A stretch of 50,417 nucleotides of DNA from an uncultured Clostridia bacterium (lineage in GTDB: Bacteria; Bacillota; Clostridia; Christensenellales; UBA1242): assembly GCA_944381215.1 (NCBI GenBank), contig CALWKF010000010.1, positions 1 through 50,417 on the forward strand, written 5' to 3'. The position numbers and the translations under genes were made by a program. Positions 40,204-49,205 of this stretch are shown piece after piece. The stretch's first letter is position 1. Every line of letters starts with the position of its first letter. The notes beneath the pieces were generated by a model. That model saw nothing but the letters and a program-made list of their open reading frames with translations. It made no database searches and had not been told where the DNA came from.

Positions 40204-40977
40204 ATGCAAGTATTTGGAATTGAACATATAATCTATATGGTTGTAATGATTGTTGTTATGACAATAGCAATAATCGTTTTAAAAAAATTTGTGCCTAAAA
40301 ATAAAATGGTATTGCCAATTAAAATTTTTGCGGGAATTGAATTAATTTTGATTATAATATATAGAATTGTGGTATCAAAATCTAGGTCTGGAACTTTTAT
40401 AGATTTTATTCCAGACACTTTTTGCAGTATGATGGGATTTATTTTGCCTTTAACAATTTTGATTTTTAAACCTAGCACAAAAATATTTCAATATGCTATG
40501 TTTGCTGGAATGATTGGCGGATTATTAACTTTTATATATCCTGATTTCTTGGTTTATTTTGATAATATTTTTAATATTCATCCTTTTACTGGATTGCTTT
40601 ATCATACACTAATGCTTTTTCAATTTTTGCTTTGCATAATCTCAGGCTATTTTGTTCCTACATTCAAAAACTGGTCATCTTTATTGATAGGGCTATCGTT
40701 TATGGTAGTTTTTGCCGTTTTTGGCAATTCTGTTTTAGGCCAATCAAATAATATGTATCTAAACGCACCTTTACTCTCAGGAACAAATTTAACTTGGTAT
40801 GTTGTTGGAATTTTGTTTTTACTTCTTTATACGATTATTTTGCAAGTTTATGAGATGTGTACTCTTCCAAAAACCGATTGGTCGATTGTAAAATTGTTTA
40901 AATATTTAAAAGTTAAGTTGAAGAAAAAAGAGCAAGTAAAAATTGAAGAAAGAAATCAAAAAGAAACAAAAGAATAA
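40204..40977 (+). CDS. YwaF/TMEM164-like multi-pass membrane protein
   Basis: 257 residues with seven or so transmembrane helices. The pattern FGIEHIIYMVVMIVV, then IPDTFCSMMGFILPLTI, then HPFTGLLYHTLMLFQF resembles YwaF-type integral membrane proteins, distantly related to TMEM164. A Lys/Glu-rich cytoplasmic tail ends the protein. AAAGGAGATTTTAT precedes the ATG. The function is unknown. It is a single-gene unit. Confidence 0.7.
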   Translation: MQVFGIEHIIYMVVMIVVMTIAIIVLKKFVPKNKMVLPIKIFAGIELILIIIYRIVVSKSRSGTFIDFIPDTFCSMMGFILPLTILIFKPSTKIFQYAMFAGMIGGLLTFIYPDFLVYFDNIFNIHPFTGLLYHTLMLFQFLLCIISGYFVPTFKNWSSLLIGLSFMVVFAVFGNSVLGQSNNMYLNAPLLSGTNLTWYVVGILFLLLYTIILQVYEMCTLPKTDWSIVKLFKYLKVKLKKKEQVKIEERNQKETKE

Positions 40978-41241
40978 AAATCCACGGGTAAGATTTTGAT
41001 ATAAATAATGAAATAAGAACAAAGTTTTTAAAATTTCTACCTCAATATATAATATCACATTATCACAATACAAAACTTTTAGCACTCTCAAATGAAAACA
41101 AGACAATTTCGGAAGAATTAAAAAATGGTTTAATAAAAATATTAAAAAAGTTATGTAACTATCATAAGACAAATGAATATTTGGAAATCATATATACTTA
41201 TGAAAATATCAAATAAACAATTAAACAATTTGGCAGTTAGA

Positions 41242-41371
41242 CGTGTGCTTGTCTTGATACAAGTGCTGTCGCTTCGCTCCAGCAGACAAGCACACGCAAA
41301 TAATCTAATTGTGTTGCAAAAAGAGCGGTTGCTGGCAGGGCGTAACGCAATCCGCTCTTTTGCTTTTTTGT
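41242..41371 (+). ncRNA. Putative structured RNA with terminator
   Basis: A perfect 13-bp stem CGTGTGCTTGTCT/AGACAAGCACACG (41242-41254 with 41284-41296) contains an inner GCTG/CAGC hairpin. A second stem AGAGCGG/CCGCTCT (41322-41328 with 41352-41358) is followed by TTTGCTTTTTT. The order stem, linker, terminator resembles a small RNA or attenuator. No promoter is confidently seen. Confidence 0.45.
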
Positions 41372-41524
41372 TTTCTTCTCTCTATTTTCTAGTGTAAGCG
41401 AATATTCTTTGTTGTCAAGGTTAAAGTGCATGTCAAAAGATTTGTAGATGTTGTGTTTCTCACGACAACCTATGACAACGACAGAAGTATTCGTTTTTTT
41501 TGCAATTAAGAGAGTTAGGTATAA

Positions 41525-41564
41525 AAAGAGAAACATAGACGATTTTTTGTCTATGTTTCTCTTT
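41525..41564. repeat. Perfect 16-bp inverted repeat
   Basis: AAAGAGAAACATAGAC (41525-41540) and GTCTATGTTTCTCTTT (41549-41564) with an 8-nt T-rich loop. It may act as a terminator or a binding site. Confidence 0.75.
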
Positions 41565-41654
41565 AATATTCTGCTAGTTTCAAAAGTAAGTGACTAAAAT
41601 TCTCAATTTTTTTTATTTAAACTTTATAATTTGTGGATTCGGCCTTTATAAGCG

Positions 41655-42107
41655 GATGAGATCCTTCGTCTCAGGCTTACGCGGGTCGAGGCTCAGGATG
41701 CCTTCCCGTTTACGGGAAGTCTGGCGCGTAAGTGATGACCTCAATTAGAAATGTATGCTATCGCGCCAGCCCAGTGGCCTTTTAAAGTGATTGCTTGTGC
41801 TCCGTTTGTTTTAAGAGGAAGGAATGAGATCCTTCGTCAAGAGGCTAACGCGGGTCGAGGCTCAGGATGACCCCATATATATATTGGGAGTGCGCCTACG
41901 CACCGCGCCAGCCCAGTGGCCTTTTAAAGCGGCAGGAATGAGATTCTTCGTCTCAGGCTTCGAGGGGCGGGCTCAGAATGACTTATTGGGTGTGCGCCCT
42001 CGCACCTTCCCGCCAGCGGGGTGGTGTGTAGCCACACGCGCGGTAAAAGCAAAAAGTAAAGTTTATTATCTACGGACTACTCTTATTGGGTGTGCGCCCT
42101 CGCACCC
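41655..42107. repeat. Cluster of R1 and GTGCG-CGCAC repeats downstream of dnaN
   Basis: Three R1 units in the AGATCCTTCGTC...CTCAGGATGA orientation start near 41655, 41824 and 41938. GTGCGCC-TACG/CTCG-CAC hairpins lie at about 41890, 41991 and 42093, and CCGCGCCAGCCCAGTGGCCTT-like segments occur twice. No gene other than antisense shadows is present. Confidence 0.7.
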
Positions 42108-42108
42108 G

Positions 42109-43212
42109 CTAGATTTTGTGCATGGGGAGAACAAGGTAGAGGTAGTCCTCGCCCTCTTGCGGAACGATGACACAAGGGTGCACCGGACTGCCGTAGCGAA
42201 TCTGCACGAACTCATCCGAAATCACGCGGAGCGCATCGGTGTACAGCCTGCCGTTGAACTCAATTTTGAGGTCAGCACCCGAGTGCGTGGTCTGGAGGTG
42301 CTCGGTGATGTTTCCAAGCTCGCTCTCACTGCTGATGACCATGTCCTTGCCCGTGATGTCGAACTTGACGACAAAATTGCGGTCCACACGACTCAACAAC
42401 CCCGCACGCTCAATCGTGTCGAGTAAGTGGCGGCGGTTTACGTTAATCGTGGTCGTGAAGTCCTTTGGCAAAATCTGGCGGTAAGACACGTAGTCGCTCT
42501 GCATACCCATGAGGCGAGTAAGGAGCTCCGTGTCGCCGAGTTTAATCTGCAAGTGGTTTTTCTGCGTGCAAATCTTAATCGGCTCGTCAGTGTCGGGGAG
42601 CAGGCGCACGATTTCGACTAGACAGCGCGCGCTAACCACGATGCCAAACTCGGCACTCTGGGAAATTGTCGGCTTTTTTACTAACGCCATACGCACGCCG
42701 TCAAGAGCGACCCCGCGCAACTCACCATTGCCAACCTCGAGTAAAATTCCGCGAAGCATGGGTCTAGAGTCATCCTGCGCAACGGCAACGCTCGCCTTTG
42801 TTACAAGGTCCTTGAAACTGTCGCTACGAATCTCGACGAATTCGGGAGAATCGAGGGTCTTGGCCTCGGGAAACTCGCTCGCGTCCTGGCACTGGAAGTA
42901 CGCGTTGTTGTCCCCGTAGGTCACATCAAGGGTCTTGTCGCGGAGGTTAAACTCAATCTGCTCGCTACTGATTTTGCTGGCGAAGTCCGCGAAGAACTTT
43001 GCGGGAATTACCGCAACGCCAGGCACGCGCACGTCGGCCTTGATGACCTTTGTGATCGTGAGCTCTAGGTCGGTACAGGTAAGAATCAGCGTGTCGTCCT
43101 CTGCAACCATTTTTACACATTCAAGAATTGGGTTTGTCGTGCGAACTGCGGCGGCCTTGACAACCTTCAAGACTGCGTCGGCGAGTTCCAAACCTTGACA
43201 ACTAAATTTCAT
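42109..43212 (-). CDS. dnaN: DNA polymerase III beta subunit (sliding clamp)
   Basis: 367 residues from the ATG at 43210-43212, chosen because GAGGTGG lies just upstream. A longer reading adds 21 residues with no site. The start MKFSCQGLELADAVLKVVKA, three repeated clamp domains (breaks near 120 and 245) and the ending VHPCVIVPQEGEDYLYLVLPMHKI are typical. The last strand with LVLPM fits clamp family C-termini. It forms the dimeric ring that tethers polymerase to DNA. The usual dnaA-dnaN-recF cluster is broken: dnaN is here, alone, about 38.7 kb from dnaA. Confidence 0.98.
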   Translation of the reverse strand: MKFSCQGLELADAVLKVVKAAAVRTTNPILECVKMVAEDDTLILTCTDLELTITKVIKADVRVPGVAVIPAKFFADFASKISSEQIEFNLRDKTLDVTYGDNNAYFQCQDASEFPEAKTLDSPEFVEIRSDSFKDLVTKASVAVAQDDSRPMLRGILLEVGNGELRGVALDGVRMALVKKPTISQSAEFGIVVSARCLVEIVRLLPDTDEPIKICTQKNHLQIKLGDTELLTRLMGMQSDYVSYRQILPKDFTTTINVNRRHLLDTIERAGLLSRVDRNFVVKFDITGKDMVISSESELGNITEHLQTTHSGADLKIEFNGRLYTDALRVISDEFVQIRYGSPVHPCVIVPQEGEDYLYLVLPMHKI

Positions 43213-43308
43213 TTTATCCACCTCGTAAGTAAGAATTATCTTCTCTATTATACCAAAAACTCCGCAAAAAGACAAGGCATCCAGTGTAAAAATTTTAGAA
43301 TATTTGGG

Positions 43309-43523
43309 GTGAGGCCACCCCAGGGGCGATAAAAGGCTTTGTTGGTGTTGGGCTGATGCTTTCTATATTTCATGTGCAGGGGCGGGGGCTTGTTTATTTC
43401 GCGAGAAAACGCAAGCACATATAAACCCAGCACGTCCGCTCGCGAAATAAATGCACGCGTTCGCGTGCGCGCGCCTTTGGCGCGCTAAGCCCCCGCCCCG
43501 TAATCAGCCTTTTTTTATTTTTC
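43309..43523 (+). other. Large cloverleaf-forming structure upstream of dnaN
   Basis: The sequence begins with the hairpin GGGGTG/CACCCC. The stem GGCTGAT/ATCAGCC (43351-43357 with 43504-43510) is followed by a T tract. Inside is a perfect 13-bp stem GGGGCGGGGGCTT/AAGCCCCCGCCCC (43379-43391 with 43487-43499). That stem encloses a 13-bp stem TTTATTTCGCGAG/CTCGCGAAATAAA plus hairpins GCACGCG/CGCGTGC and GCGCGCC/GGCGCGC. It is extremely GC-rich in an AT-rich genome. On the plus strand it could be a terminated structured RNA of about 200 nt. Confidence 0.65.
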
Positions 43524-43595
43524 GGCCCTATCATTATGCCGTATTGTCCACCACCTCGCACCAACTTTAATACCGAACGAATTTATATATTGATT

Positions 43596-44060
43596 CTATT
43601 TAATCACCTTTAAGTCATTAATGTTTACCGAAAATGTGTCATCAAGGTTAGAAAAATCGACCTCGACACAATTTTCAATTAAAGCATTGTCTACCACGAC
43701 CCCGACCGCGCCTTTGTTCAAGCCCATTTTGGTATACTTGTCGCTTTTCGTTATCAATTCAACCTTGTCATAAAGTTTAATCGGCACAGGCGAAAAAGGG
43801 GCGACGGCTTTTGATTTTATTTTTTCGATGCCCTCCTGCAACTCCGCCTTAATTTCATTTGGCAAGACCTCATTGTCGGCCACAAAATCGCCATTTTTTA
43901 CGTCAATAATTATGTATTCACTTTGGTTTTGAGCATTAAAAAACAACGCATTGATACTGTTACTAAAAACATCCAACACGACCCCATGCGCACCACGACC
44001 CAAGCTGAATTTGTTATAAGGCTTTTCATTTTTTAAACAAATTAAATCAAACTCTTTCAT
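43596..44060 (-). CDS. Protein with two SH3-like DUF4926-type units
   Basis: 154 residues from the ATG at 44058-44060; a TTG nine codons earlier is possible. Two related units occur: FDLICLKNEKPYNKFSLGRGAHGVVLDVF near the start and YDKVELITKSDKYTKMGLNKGAVGVVVDN near 85-115. Both have the G-x-G-A-x-GVV pattern of small SH3-like (KOW/DUF4926-type) beta barrels. The role is unknown; related proteins are often immunity-like or regulatory. The ribosome site is weak. Confidence 0.6.
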   Translation of the reverse strand: MKEFDLICLKNEKPYNKFSLGRGAHGVVLDVFSNSINALFFNAQNQSEYIIIDVKNGDFVADNEVLPNEIKAELQEGIEKIKSKAVAPFSPVPIKLYDKVELITKSDKYTKMGLNKGAVGVVVDNALIENCVEVDFSNLDDTFSVNINDLKVIK

Positions 44061-44164
44061 TTTGATACCTAGTACTTTGCCTTTCAATTTTTATACAATA
44101 ATAACACTAAAATTTTCGAATTTCAAGATTATGTGCCAAGTTTTTTTATTGCTTTAAACAAAAA

Positions 44165-44191
44165 AGACAACAAACGGAAAGTTTGTTGTCT
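44165..44191 (-). terminator. Intrinsic terminator after the repeat lipoprotein
   Basis: AGACAACAAAC (44165-44175) and GTTTGTTGTCT (44181-44191), an 11-bp stem with a 5-nt loop, then TTTTTTG on the minus strand. Confidence 0.8.
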
Positions 44192-44229
44192 AATTTTTGC
44201 GGTGGTTTAGCAAAAATTTAGATTATTAG

Positions 44230-44560
44230 GCTACGAAACTAGATGTAGTCCATTTAACAACGGTCTACGAATTTTTATATTTTGATTAATTGCCTATATT
44301 TTTTATAGTATTTAGTCGCGTAAAATTAATTTTAATATTAAATTGTCGCGTATGGTCATTAAAAATCTACTAAAACTTATAGACTAATTGCCTATATTTT
44401 TATAGCATCTTGTAACTAGAAATTTACTAAAACTTATAAATTAGTTGCGTTTTGTTTAGCCACTAAAACTTATAAAGTTTATCGCATTTAATTACTGAAA
44501 ATTTTTAAATTTTGTCGCGTTTAAACACAAAACAATTTAAAATTCAAGTCGCGTAAAGTT
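44230..44560. repeat. Degenerate tandem repeats (ACTAAAACTTATA type)
   Basis: Units containing ACTAAAACTTATA, a gap and then TTGCCTATATTTTTATAG or (T)CGCGT(T)TAA recur about every 50-60 bp, with decreasing similarity toward 44560. No coding content is seen. Confidence 0.5.
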
Positions 44561-44572
44561 GGTTTAATTTAT

Positions 44573-44727
44573 TTAAGCAGTCAATGTAACAGTTGTGGTG
44601 TAGGTTGTGTCAGTGTACCAGCCAGCGAATGTATAATAATCATTAGGTACAGCGGTAAGGGTCACGGTCTCACCAACAGCGTACTCCCCTAGTCCCGTAA
44701 CCGAGCCTCGCCCATTGAGATTGACTA
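44573..44727 (-). pseudogene. Frame-shifted last repeat of the lipoprotein
   Basis: Read in the next frame, the DNA after the lipoprotein stop encodes VNLNGRGSVTGLGEYAVGET and then YYTFAGWYTDTTYTTTVTLTA before a TAA. This is a further InlB-like unit matching the preceding ones. A one-base loss at the junction (near 44725-44728) would explain the early TAG. Confidence 0.7.
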
Positions 44728-45270
44728 TACTTCGCCAAAGAAAGCGTAGTAGTCCATGTCGCTAGTAACGACTATGTCAAGGGTGGTCGAAGTGCTCAGT
44801 GGTGTACTGCTAGTGTCTGCTAGAGCAAACCAACCTATAAAGCCGTAGCCTTGGGCTGGGGTCGCTGTCAAGGTGATTTCCTCGCCTACGTAGTAACTCC
44901 CAGTACCGATTGTGGTACCGTTACCCATTGAGTGAATAGTGATGACTGATTTCTCATTCTCACTAAATAAGGCGTAATAGGTTTTGTCTGCGTCGACAGT
45001 GGCCTGATAACTTGGACTTGAGGAGAGTCTGTTTTGATACTCTGCATCCAAGTACCAGCCAACAAATGTGTAGTGCTCATTAGGTGTCGCGGTGATTGTT
45101 ACAGAAGTGCCTTCTTCGTATTCGCCTGCGCCCATAACCGTACCACCAGTACTAGCGACAAGGTCGAGTCGATACTGGGTCGTGCCACAAGCGGCGAGCA
45201 AGAAGATACAACCGAAAATCATCAAGCACGCGACACTCAAAACGCCTACTTTTGTTTTCTGTCTAAACAT
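44725..45270 (-). CDS. InlB-repeat lipoprotein, truncated by frameshift
   Basis: 181 residues. A lipoprotein signal ends in the lipobox LLAAC (Cys27 or so, after VACLMIFGCIFLLAACG). Two repeats of about 65-70 residues follow (GTVMGAGEYEEGTSVTITATP...HYTFVGWYLD and GTTIGTGSYYVGEEITLTATP...GYGFIGWFAL). The reading stops with TAG exactly where a third repeat should begin, and that repeat is present in another frame just downstream. The protein would be lipid-anchored on the outer face of the membrane. The truncation may be a recent mutation, phase variation or a sequencing error. Confidence 0.85.
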   Translation of the reverse strand: MFRQKTKVGVLSVACLMIFGCIFLLAACGTTQYRLDLVASTGGTVMGAGEYEEGTSVTITATPNEHYTFVGWYLDAEYQNRLSSSPSYQATVDADKTYYALFSENEKSVITIHSMGNGTTIGTGSYYVGEEITLTATPAQGYGFIGWFALADTSSTPLSTSTTLDIVVTSDMDYYAFFGEV

Positions 45271-45426
45271 AGTTTTCTCCTTTTATTATATAATACTTTT
45301 ATTGTAACACGATTTTAGATTTTTGGCAATTATTTTAAAATAAATTAAACGCACGTTTTTCCAACAAGGTATTGAAAAATCTAAAAAAGTGTGGTATAAT
45401 ATAGTAAATTTAAGGGGGAAAATATT

Positions 45427-46260
45427 ATGGCAAATAGAGAAGAAGTTTTCAATAGTTACCGTAACCGCAGTACTAACGAGCGCATCGCTTTCATCCAAAA
45501 CCGCATCAATGCACTCCTGCCCAACTGCGAAAATATGCAAGTTTTACCTACGGAGAAATTGTATACAAAGTATATAGGGCCAAAGGCAAACTGTTTGTAT
45601 AAGCCTGACCAAGGCAGTATCCACGTGGACAGTAACGATTTTTACATCTACGCATTCAACCGCTTACTCAGTATGTATGACGAGTTTTATTTTGACGGCA
45701 TTATGTACCCGTCGCTGATTACGCGCATCGCAAACGAGTACTTCGGCAGTGTCCCAACAGAGGAGCAGTACCGCGAGTTTACCCGTGGCAAGAACTTATC
45801 AATCGCCGATTTTAAGGGCAAGGACCGTGCATCCGCCTTTGAGCGCGCGCTGGTTATCAACAATTTCAGCAAAATTATCGGGTATGACTCTAGCCTCGTG
45901 TTTATGGACGGCAGACCGTCTGTTATGATTGACTCGATCGTAGACAGCCAAGCAGGCCACATCATCTTCACGCCCGACCTGTTTACCTACGCGCGTCGCG
46001 GTTCCGATGCCCAGACGATTCCCGCAATCGTGGCGGTTACCGACCAGGCGTTAGGCAACTTCCTTTACGGGGACTACACCTTCGCCTCGACAAACTTTAC
46101 CGACCCCGCGCAGGTTGAAAAGCACATCCCAGGCTACACCCTTGACGATCCCGCGAAAATTCGCATCAAGGTAAACTCACTTCACCTGCCTCGCGAAATG
46201 TCGCACTGGAACGAGAGCATCAAGAGCGCAAACACCGCCCAAATGGCAAAAACTCACTAA
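45427..46260 (+). CDS. Hypothetical protein (277 aa)
   Basis: A soluble protein with no signal peptide. The start MANREEVFNSYRNRSTNERI follows AAGGGGGAAAATATT. Middle segments (YEFYFDG-type FYFDGIMYPSLITRIANEYF and SQAGHIIFTPDLFTYARR) suggest a compact alpha/beta fold but match no family I know. GC content is higher than that of nearby genes, like the housekeeping set, so it may be an old chromosomal gene. A terminator follows, so it is a single unit. Confidence 0.75.
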   Translation: MANREEVFNSYRNRSTNERIAFIQNRINALLPNCENMQVLPTEKLYTKYIGPKANCLYKPDQGSIHVDSNDFYIYAFNRLLSMYDEFYFDGIMYPSLITRIANEYFGSVPTEEQYREFTRGKNLSIADFKGKDRASAFERALVINNFSKIIGYDSSLVFMDGRPSVMIDSIVDSQAGHIIFTPDLFTYARRGSDAQTIPAIVAVTDQALGNFLYGDYTFASTNFTDPAQVEKHIPGYTLDDPAKIRIKVNSLHLPREMSHWNESIKSANTAQMAKTH

Positions 46261-46269
46261 AAAACATTA

Positions 46270-46294
46270 GGAAAGGCACCCCTTTCCTTTTTTT
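46270..46294 (+). terminator. Intrinsic terminator after the 277-aa gene
   Basis: GGAAAGG-CACC-CCTTTCC followed by seven T. Confidence 0.93.
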
Positions 46295-46612
46295 ATTATT
46301 TAAAAAGGCTGATAGATTGCCTCCTTTATATTGTATTGTGATTTTTATATGATAAATTGTCTTTTATTATTTCTTCTTATACCAAACTATTTTAGATAAA
46401 TAAACTGCCTTTTAATTTTTTAATAAAATTTGTGCACATTTACAATTAAAAATAAACTGCCTTATAAGATAAATTCCACAGCATTATATGTTATTAAGGC
46501 AAAAAAGGCAAATTAAATTATAAAACGCGGATGTGCAAAAAAGTTATAATTTTTGTTTGTCTAAATCGGCATTTTAGGGTATAATCAATTTAGAATTTTT
46601 TTAGGAGTAAAT
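46295..46612. other. AT-rich gap with short direct repeats before polA
   Basis: Degenerate copies of ATAAACTGCCTTTTAA (near 46310, 46351, 46401 and 46450) recur about every 40-50 bp. It contains the polA promoter region. No gene is seen. Confidence 0.5.
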
Positions 46613-49135
46613 ATGGCAGAATTTATAATAATTGACGGCAACAGCCTCGTAAACCGCGCATTTTACGCGTTACCACCCTTGACCGCAAGCGACGGGAAGT
46701 ACTACAACGCGATTTACGGTTTTGTAAACATTTTGGCGCGCTTGATTACCGACCACCACCCCGATTACCTCTGTGTAGCCTTCGATGCGGGGCGCAAAAC
46801 CTTTCGAAACGAGATGTACGCCGAGTACAAGGCTACGCGAAAGGGCATGCCCGAGGAGTTGGCACAGCAAATGCCCGTGTTAAAGGAGTTGCTCACCACC
46901 ATGGGCATAAAAATTATCGAAAAGCTTGGCATCGAGGCGGACGACATCATCGGCACAATGGTACGTAAGCGCACGGACATCAAGAACATCATTGTTACTG
47001 GCGACCGCGACAGCCTGCAACTGATTAATGACCACACCGAAGTTTGGCTAACCAAGCACGGTATCAGCGAAATCGTCGAAATGAACGAACGCCACCTACG
47101 TGAGGAGTGGGGGCTCGAGCCCAGTCAAATCATCGACCTCAAGGCTCTCATGGGCGACGCGAGCGACAACATTCCAGGCGTCCCAGGCATCGGCGAAAAG
47201 GGCGCGATGACTCTGCTCTCGGAGTGGCACGACATCGACAATATTTACCGCAATCTCGACAAAATTGGCGGGAAAGTGCACGAAAAACTGACAGAAGGTC
47301 GCGAAATTTGTAGGCTTAGTTACGATTTGGCGACAATTCGTACCGATTGCGACATCGACCTAGACCCCACAGAGTGCACCTATATATTCCCGTGGAGTAA
47401 TGCCGTTTACGATGCTTTTACCCGCTACGAGTTTCGCAGCCTACTCAAACGCAAAGACCTGTTTTCAGGCAATGCGCCAGCGGTCAAAGTGAGTGGCGAG
47501 AGCATTCCCGTGTCCTTCAATTCCTTGCGCGAGCTTGTGTCGAAAAACCTAAGTAGTCCCGTGCTCGCTTTTGCGATTGTCAAGGACGAGTTGCATTTTG
47601 CCTTTGATAACCAGACGAACTACGCGCTCAGCACGTTTGGCGTGTCAATCGAAGCGGTGGTCGAGTATTTCGTGCCCTTTTTTGTGGACCCGAGTAAGAC
47701 CGTTTACACCTACGATTTAAAGCAACTTTTTCACATCCTAGACCGCCTGAAATCAAATTTTGTGGCCGCGGGAATCGACGTCGCGCTCGCGATGTACCTG
47801 GTAAACTCGAATGTAAAGGAGGGCGACCCGAAAAACATGCTCGAGTATTTAGGACTACCTACCCTCTCGCTCGGCACGGGGCTCCTAAACGCGTGGGAGA
47901 TTATCCACCGCGAACTCGAAAAGCGGGAACTAATTAAACTATACAACGAAATCGAGCTACCTCTTGTGCGCGTGCTTTTTGAAATGGAAAAGGCGGGAAT
48001 TACGATTAATACCGCGATTCTAGACGAGCTTGCGCCCAAGTACAAGGCCGAAATGGAGGCGATTCGCGACCGCGTGTGCGCTTATGCCGATGTTGACTTT
48101 AACATCAACAGCCCCAAGCAGTTGGCAACCATTCTTTTCGATAACCTCCGCCTGCCAGACAAGAACAACAAAAAGCACTCCACCGCTGTCGACGTGCTGG
48201 AGTCCTTGCGTGGTGAGCACCCGATAATCGACGAGATTTTGCGTTACCGTACGATTTCAAAACTTTATTCCACGTACATCGAGGGCATGCGCCAGTACAT
48301 CCGCTCCGACGGCAAGATTCACACGATTTTCAACCAAACTACCGCCGTAACTGGGAGGCTATCTAGCAACGAGCCGAATTTACAGAACATCCCCGTGCGC
48401 ACGGAAGAAGGCAAGGAGCTTCGCAAGATGTTTGTCGCCTCTGCGGGTTGCGAGTTAATCTCCGCCGATTACAGCCAGATTGAACTTAGACTGCTTGCGC
48501 ACTACTCGGGCGACCCCGTGCTCGTGAACGCGTACAATCACGGCTTGGACATTCACCGCGCCACCGCTTCGCAGATTTTCGGCGTGCCACTTGACGAGGT
48601 TACCCCCGAGATGCGTCGCAGTGCCAAGGCAGTCAATTTCGGCATTATCTACGGCATTTCCCCGTACGGCCTTGCGCACAATTTGGGCATCTCCCAAGGC
48701 GTTGCGCGCGATTATATCGAAAAATATTTCCAGATGTACCCCACTATCAAAGATTTTCTAGACAGCAGTGTTGAAATGTACAAACAGCGCGGGTATGTGT
48801 CGACACTCTTCGGGCGCATCCGCAATTTCGATAACGTGGTGCCGAACTCCCGCGATGCGAGATTTTCCGAGCGCGCCGCTATGAATATGCCACTCCAAGG
48901 GACCGCCAGCGACATCATCAAAATCGCGATGCTGAACGTTCGCCGTGCGCTACTTGAAGAGGGCTTGCAGGCAAAAATCATTCTGCAAATTCACGACGAA
49001 CTCATTCTCGACACCCCGAAAGCCGAAGTCGAGCGCGTTAAACAAATCGTGCGCGACAAAATGGAAAACGTCGTCAAACTCCGCGTCCCTCTCGAAGTCG
49101 AGGTCGACGTCGGCCCCAGCTGGTACGACATATAA
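46613..49135 (+). CDS. polA: DNA polymerase I
   Basis: 840 residues. The N-terminal 5'-3' exonuclease (about 1-290, IDGNSLVNRAFYALPPL, GIEADDIIGT, PGVPGIGEKGA) is followed by a degenerate 3'-5' exonuclease domain that lacks the usual acidic pair, as in many Bacillota. The family A polymerase domain comes last: motif A DYSQIELRLLAHYSGD near 618, motif B RRSAKAVNFGIIYG near 668 and motif C QIHDELILD near 793. It acts in Okazaki fragment processing and repair. Proofreading is probably absent. TTAGGAGTAAAT precedes the ATG. Confidence 0.98.
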   Translation: MAEFIIIDGNSLVNRAFYALPPLTASDGKYYNAIYGFVNILARLITDHHPDYLCVAFDAGRKTFRNEMYAEYKATRKGMPEELAQQMPVLKELLTTMGIKIIEKLGIEADDIIGTMVRKRTDIKNIIVTGDRDSLQLINDHTEVWLTKHGISEIVEMNERHLREEWGLEPSQIIDLKALMGDASDNIPGVPGIGEKGAMTLLSEWHDIDNIYRNLDKIGGKVHEKLTEGREICRLSYDLATIRTDCDIDLDPTECTYIFPWSNAVYDAFTRYEFRSLLKRKDLFSGNAPAVKVSGESIPVSFNSLRELVSKNLSSPVLAFAIVKDELHFAFDNQTNYALSTFGVSIEAVVEYFVPFFVDPSKTVYTYDLKQLFHILDRLKSNFVAAGIDVALAMYLVNSNVKEGDPKNMLEYLGLPTLSLGTGLLNAWEIIHRELEKRELIKLYNEIELPLVRVLFEMEKAGITINTAILDELAPKYKAEMEAIRDRVCAYADVDFNINSPKQLATILFDNLRLPDKNNKKHSTAVDVLESLRGEHPIIDEILRYRTISKLYSTYIEGMRQYIRSDGKIHTIFNQTTAVTGRLSSNEPNLQNIPVRTEEGKELRKMFVASAGCELISADYSQIELRLLAHYSGDPVLVNAYNHGLDIHRATASQIFGVPLDEVTPEMRRSAKAVNFGIIYGISPYGLAHNLGISQGVARDYIEKYFQMYPTIKDFLDSSVEMYKQRGYVSTLFGRIRNFDNVVPNSRDARFSERAAMNMPLQGTASDIIKIAMLNVRRALLEEGLQAKIILQIHDELILDTPKAEVERVKQIVRDKMENVVKLRVPLEVEVDVGPSWYDI

Positions 49136-49175
49136 GGGGTGAAGCCACCCCTGGGCGGTAAGGGCTCCGTAATCA
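49136..49175 (+). repeat. Short copy of the GGGGTGA-GCCACCCC repeat
   Basis: GGGGTGAAGCCACCCC, then GGGCGGTAA and CCGTAATCA. It matches the ends of the structure at 43309-43510 with the large middle part missing. It starts right after the polA stop. Confidence 0.65.
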
Positions 49176-49205
49176 TTAAACTCCACTTTCTTCCCATACA
49201 GTCAG

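Larger units (their letters stand above)
40978..41654. other. Non-coding stretch with structured segments
   Basis: No convincing protein gene is seen; short frames here lack ribosome sites. It holds the structured segment at 41242-41371 and a long inverted repeat at 41525-41564. Confidence 0.5.

Noticed and set aside
41237..41536. A 99-codon minus-strand frame over the structured segment
   Set aside because: No ribosome site, starts inside a perfect inverted repeat, and covers the hairpins of the putative RNA.
41824..42426. A 200-codon plus-strand open frame overlapping the dnaN 3' end
   Set aside because: Half of it is antisense to dnaN and half lies in dispersed repeats. No ribosome site and no protein-like composition.
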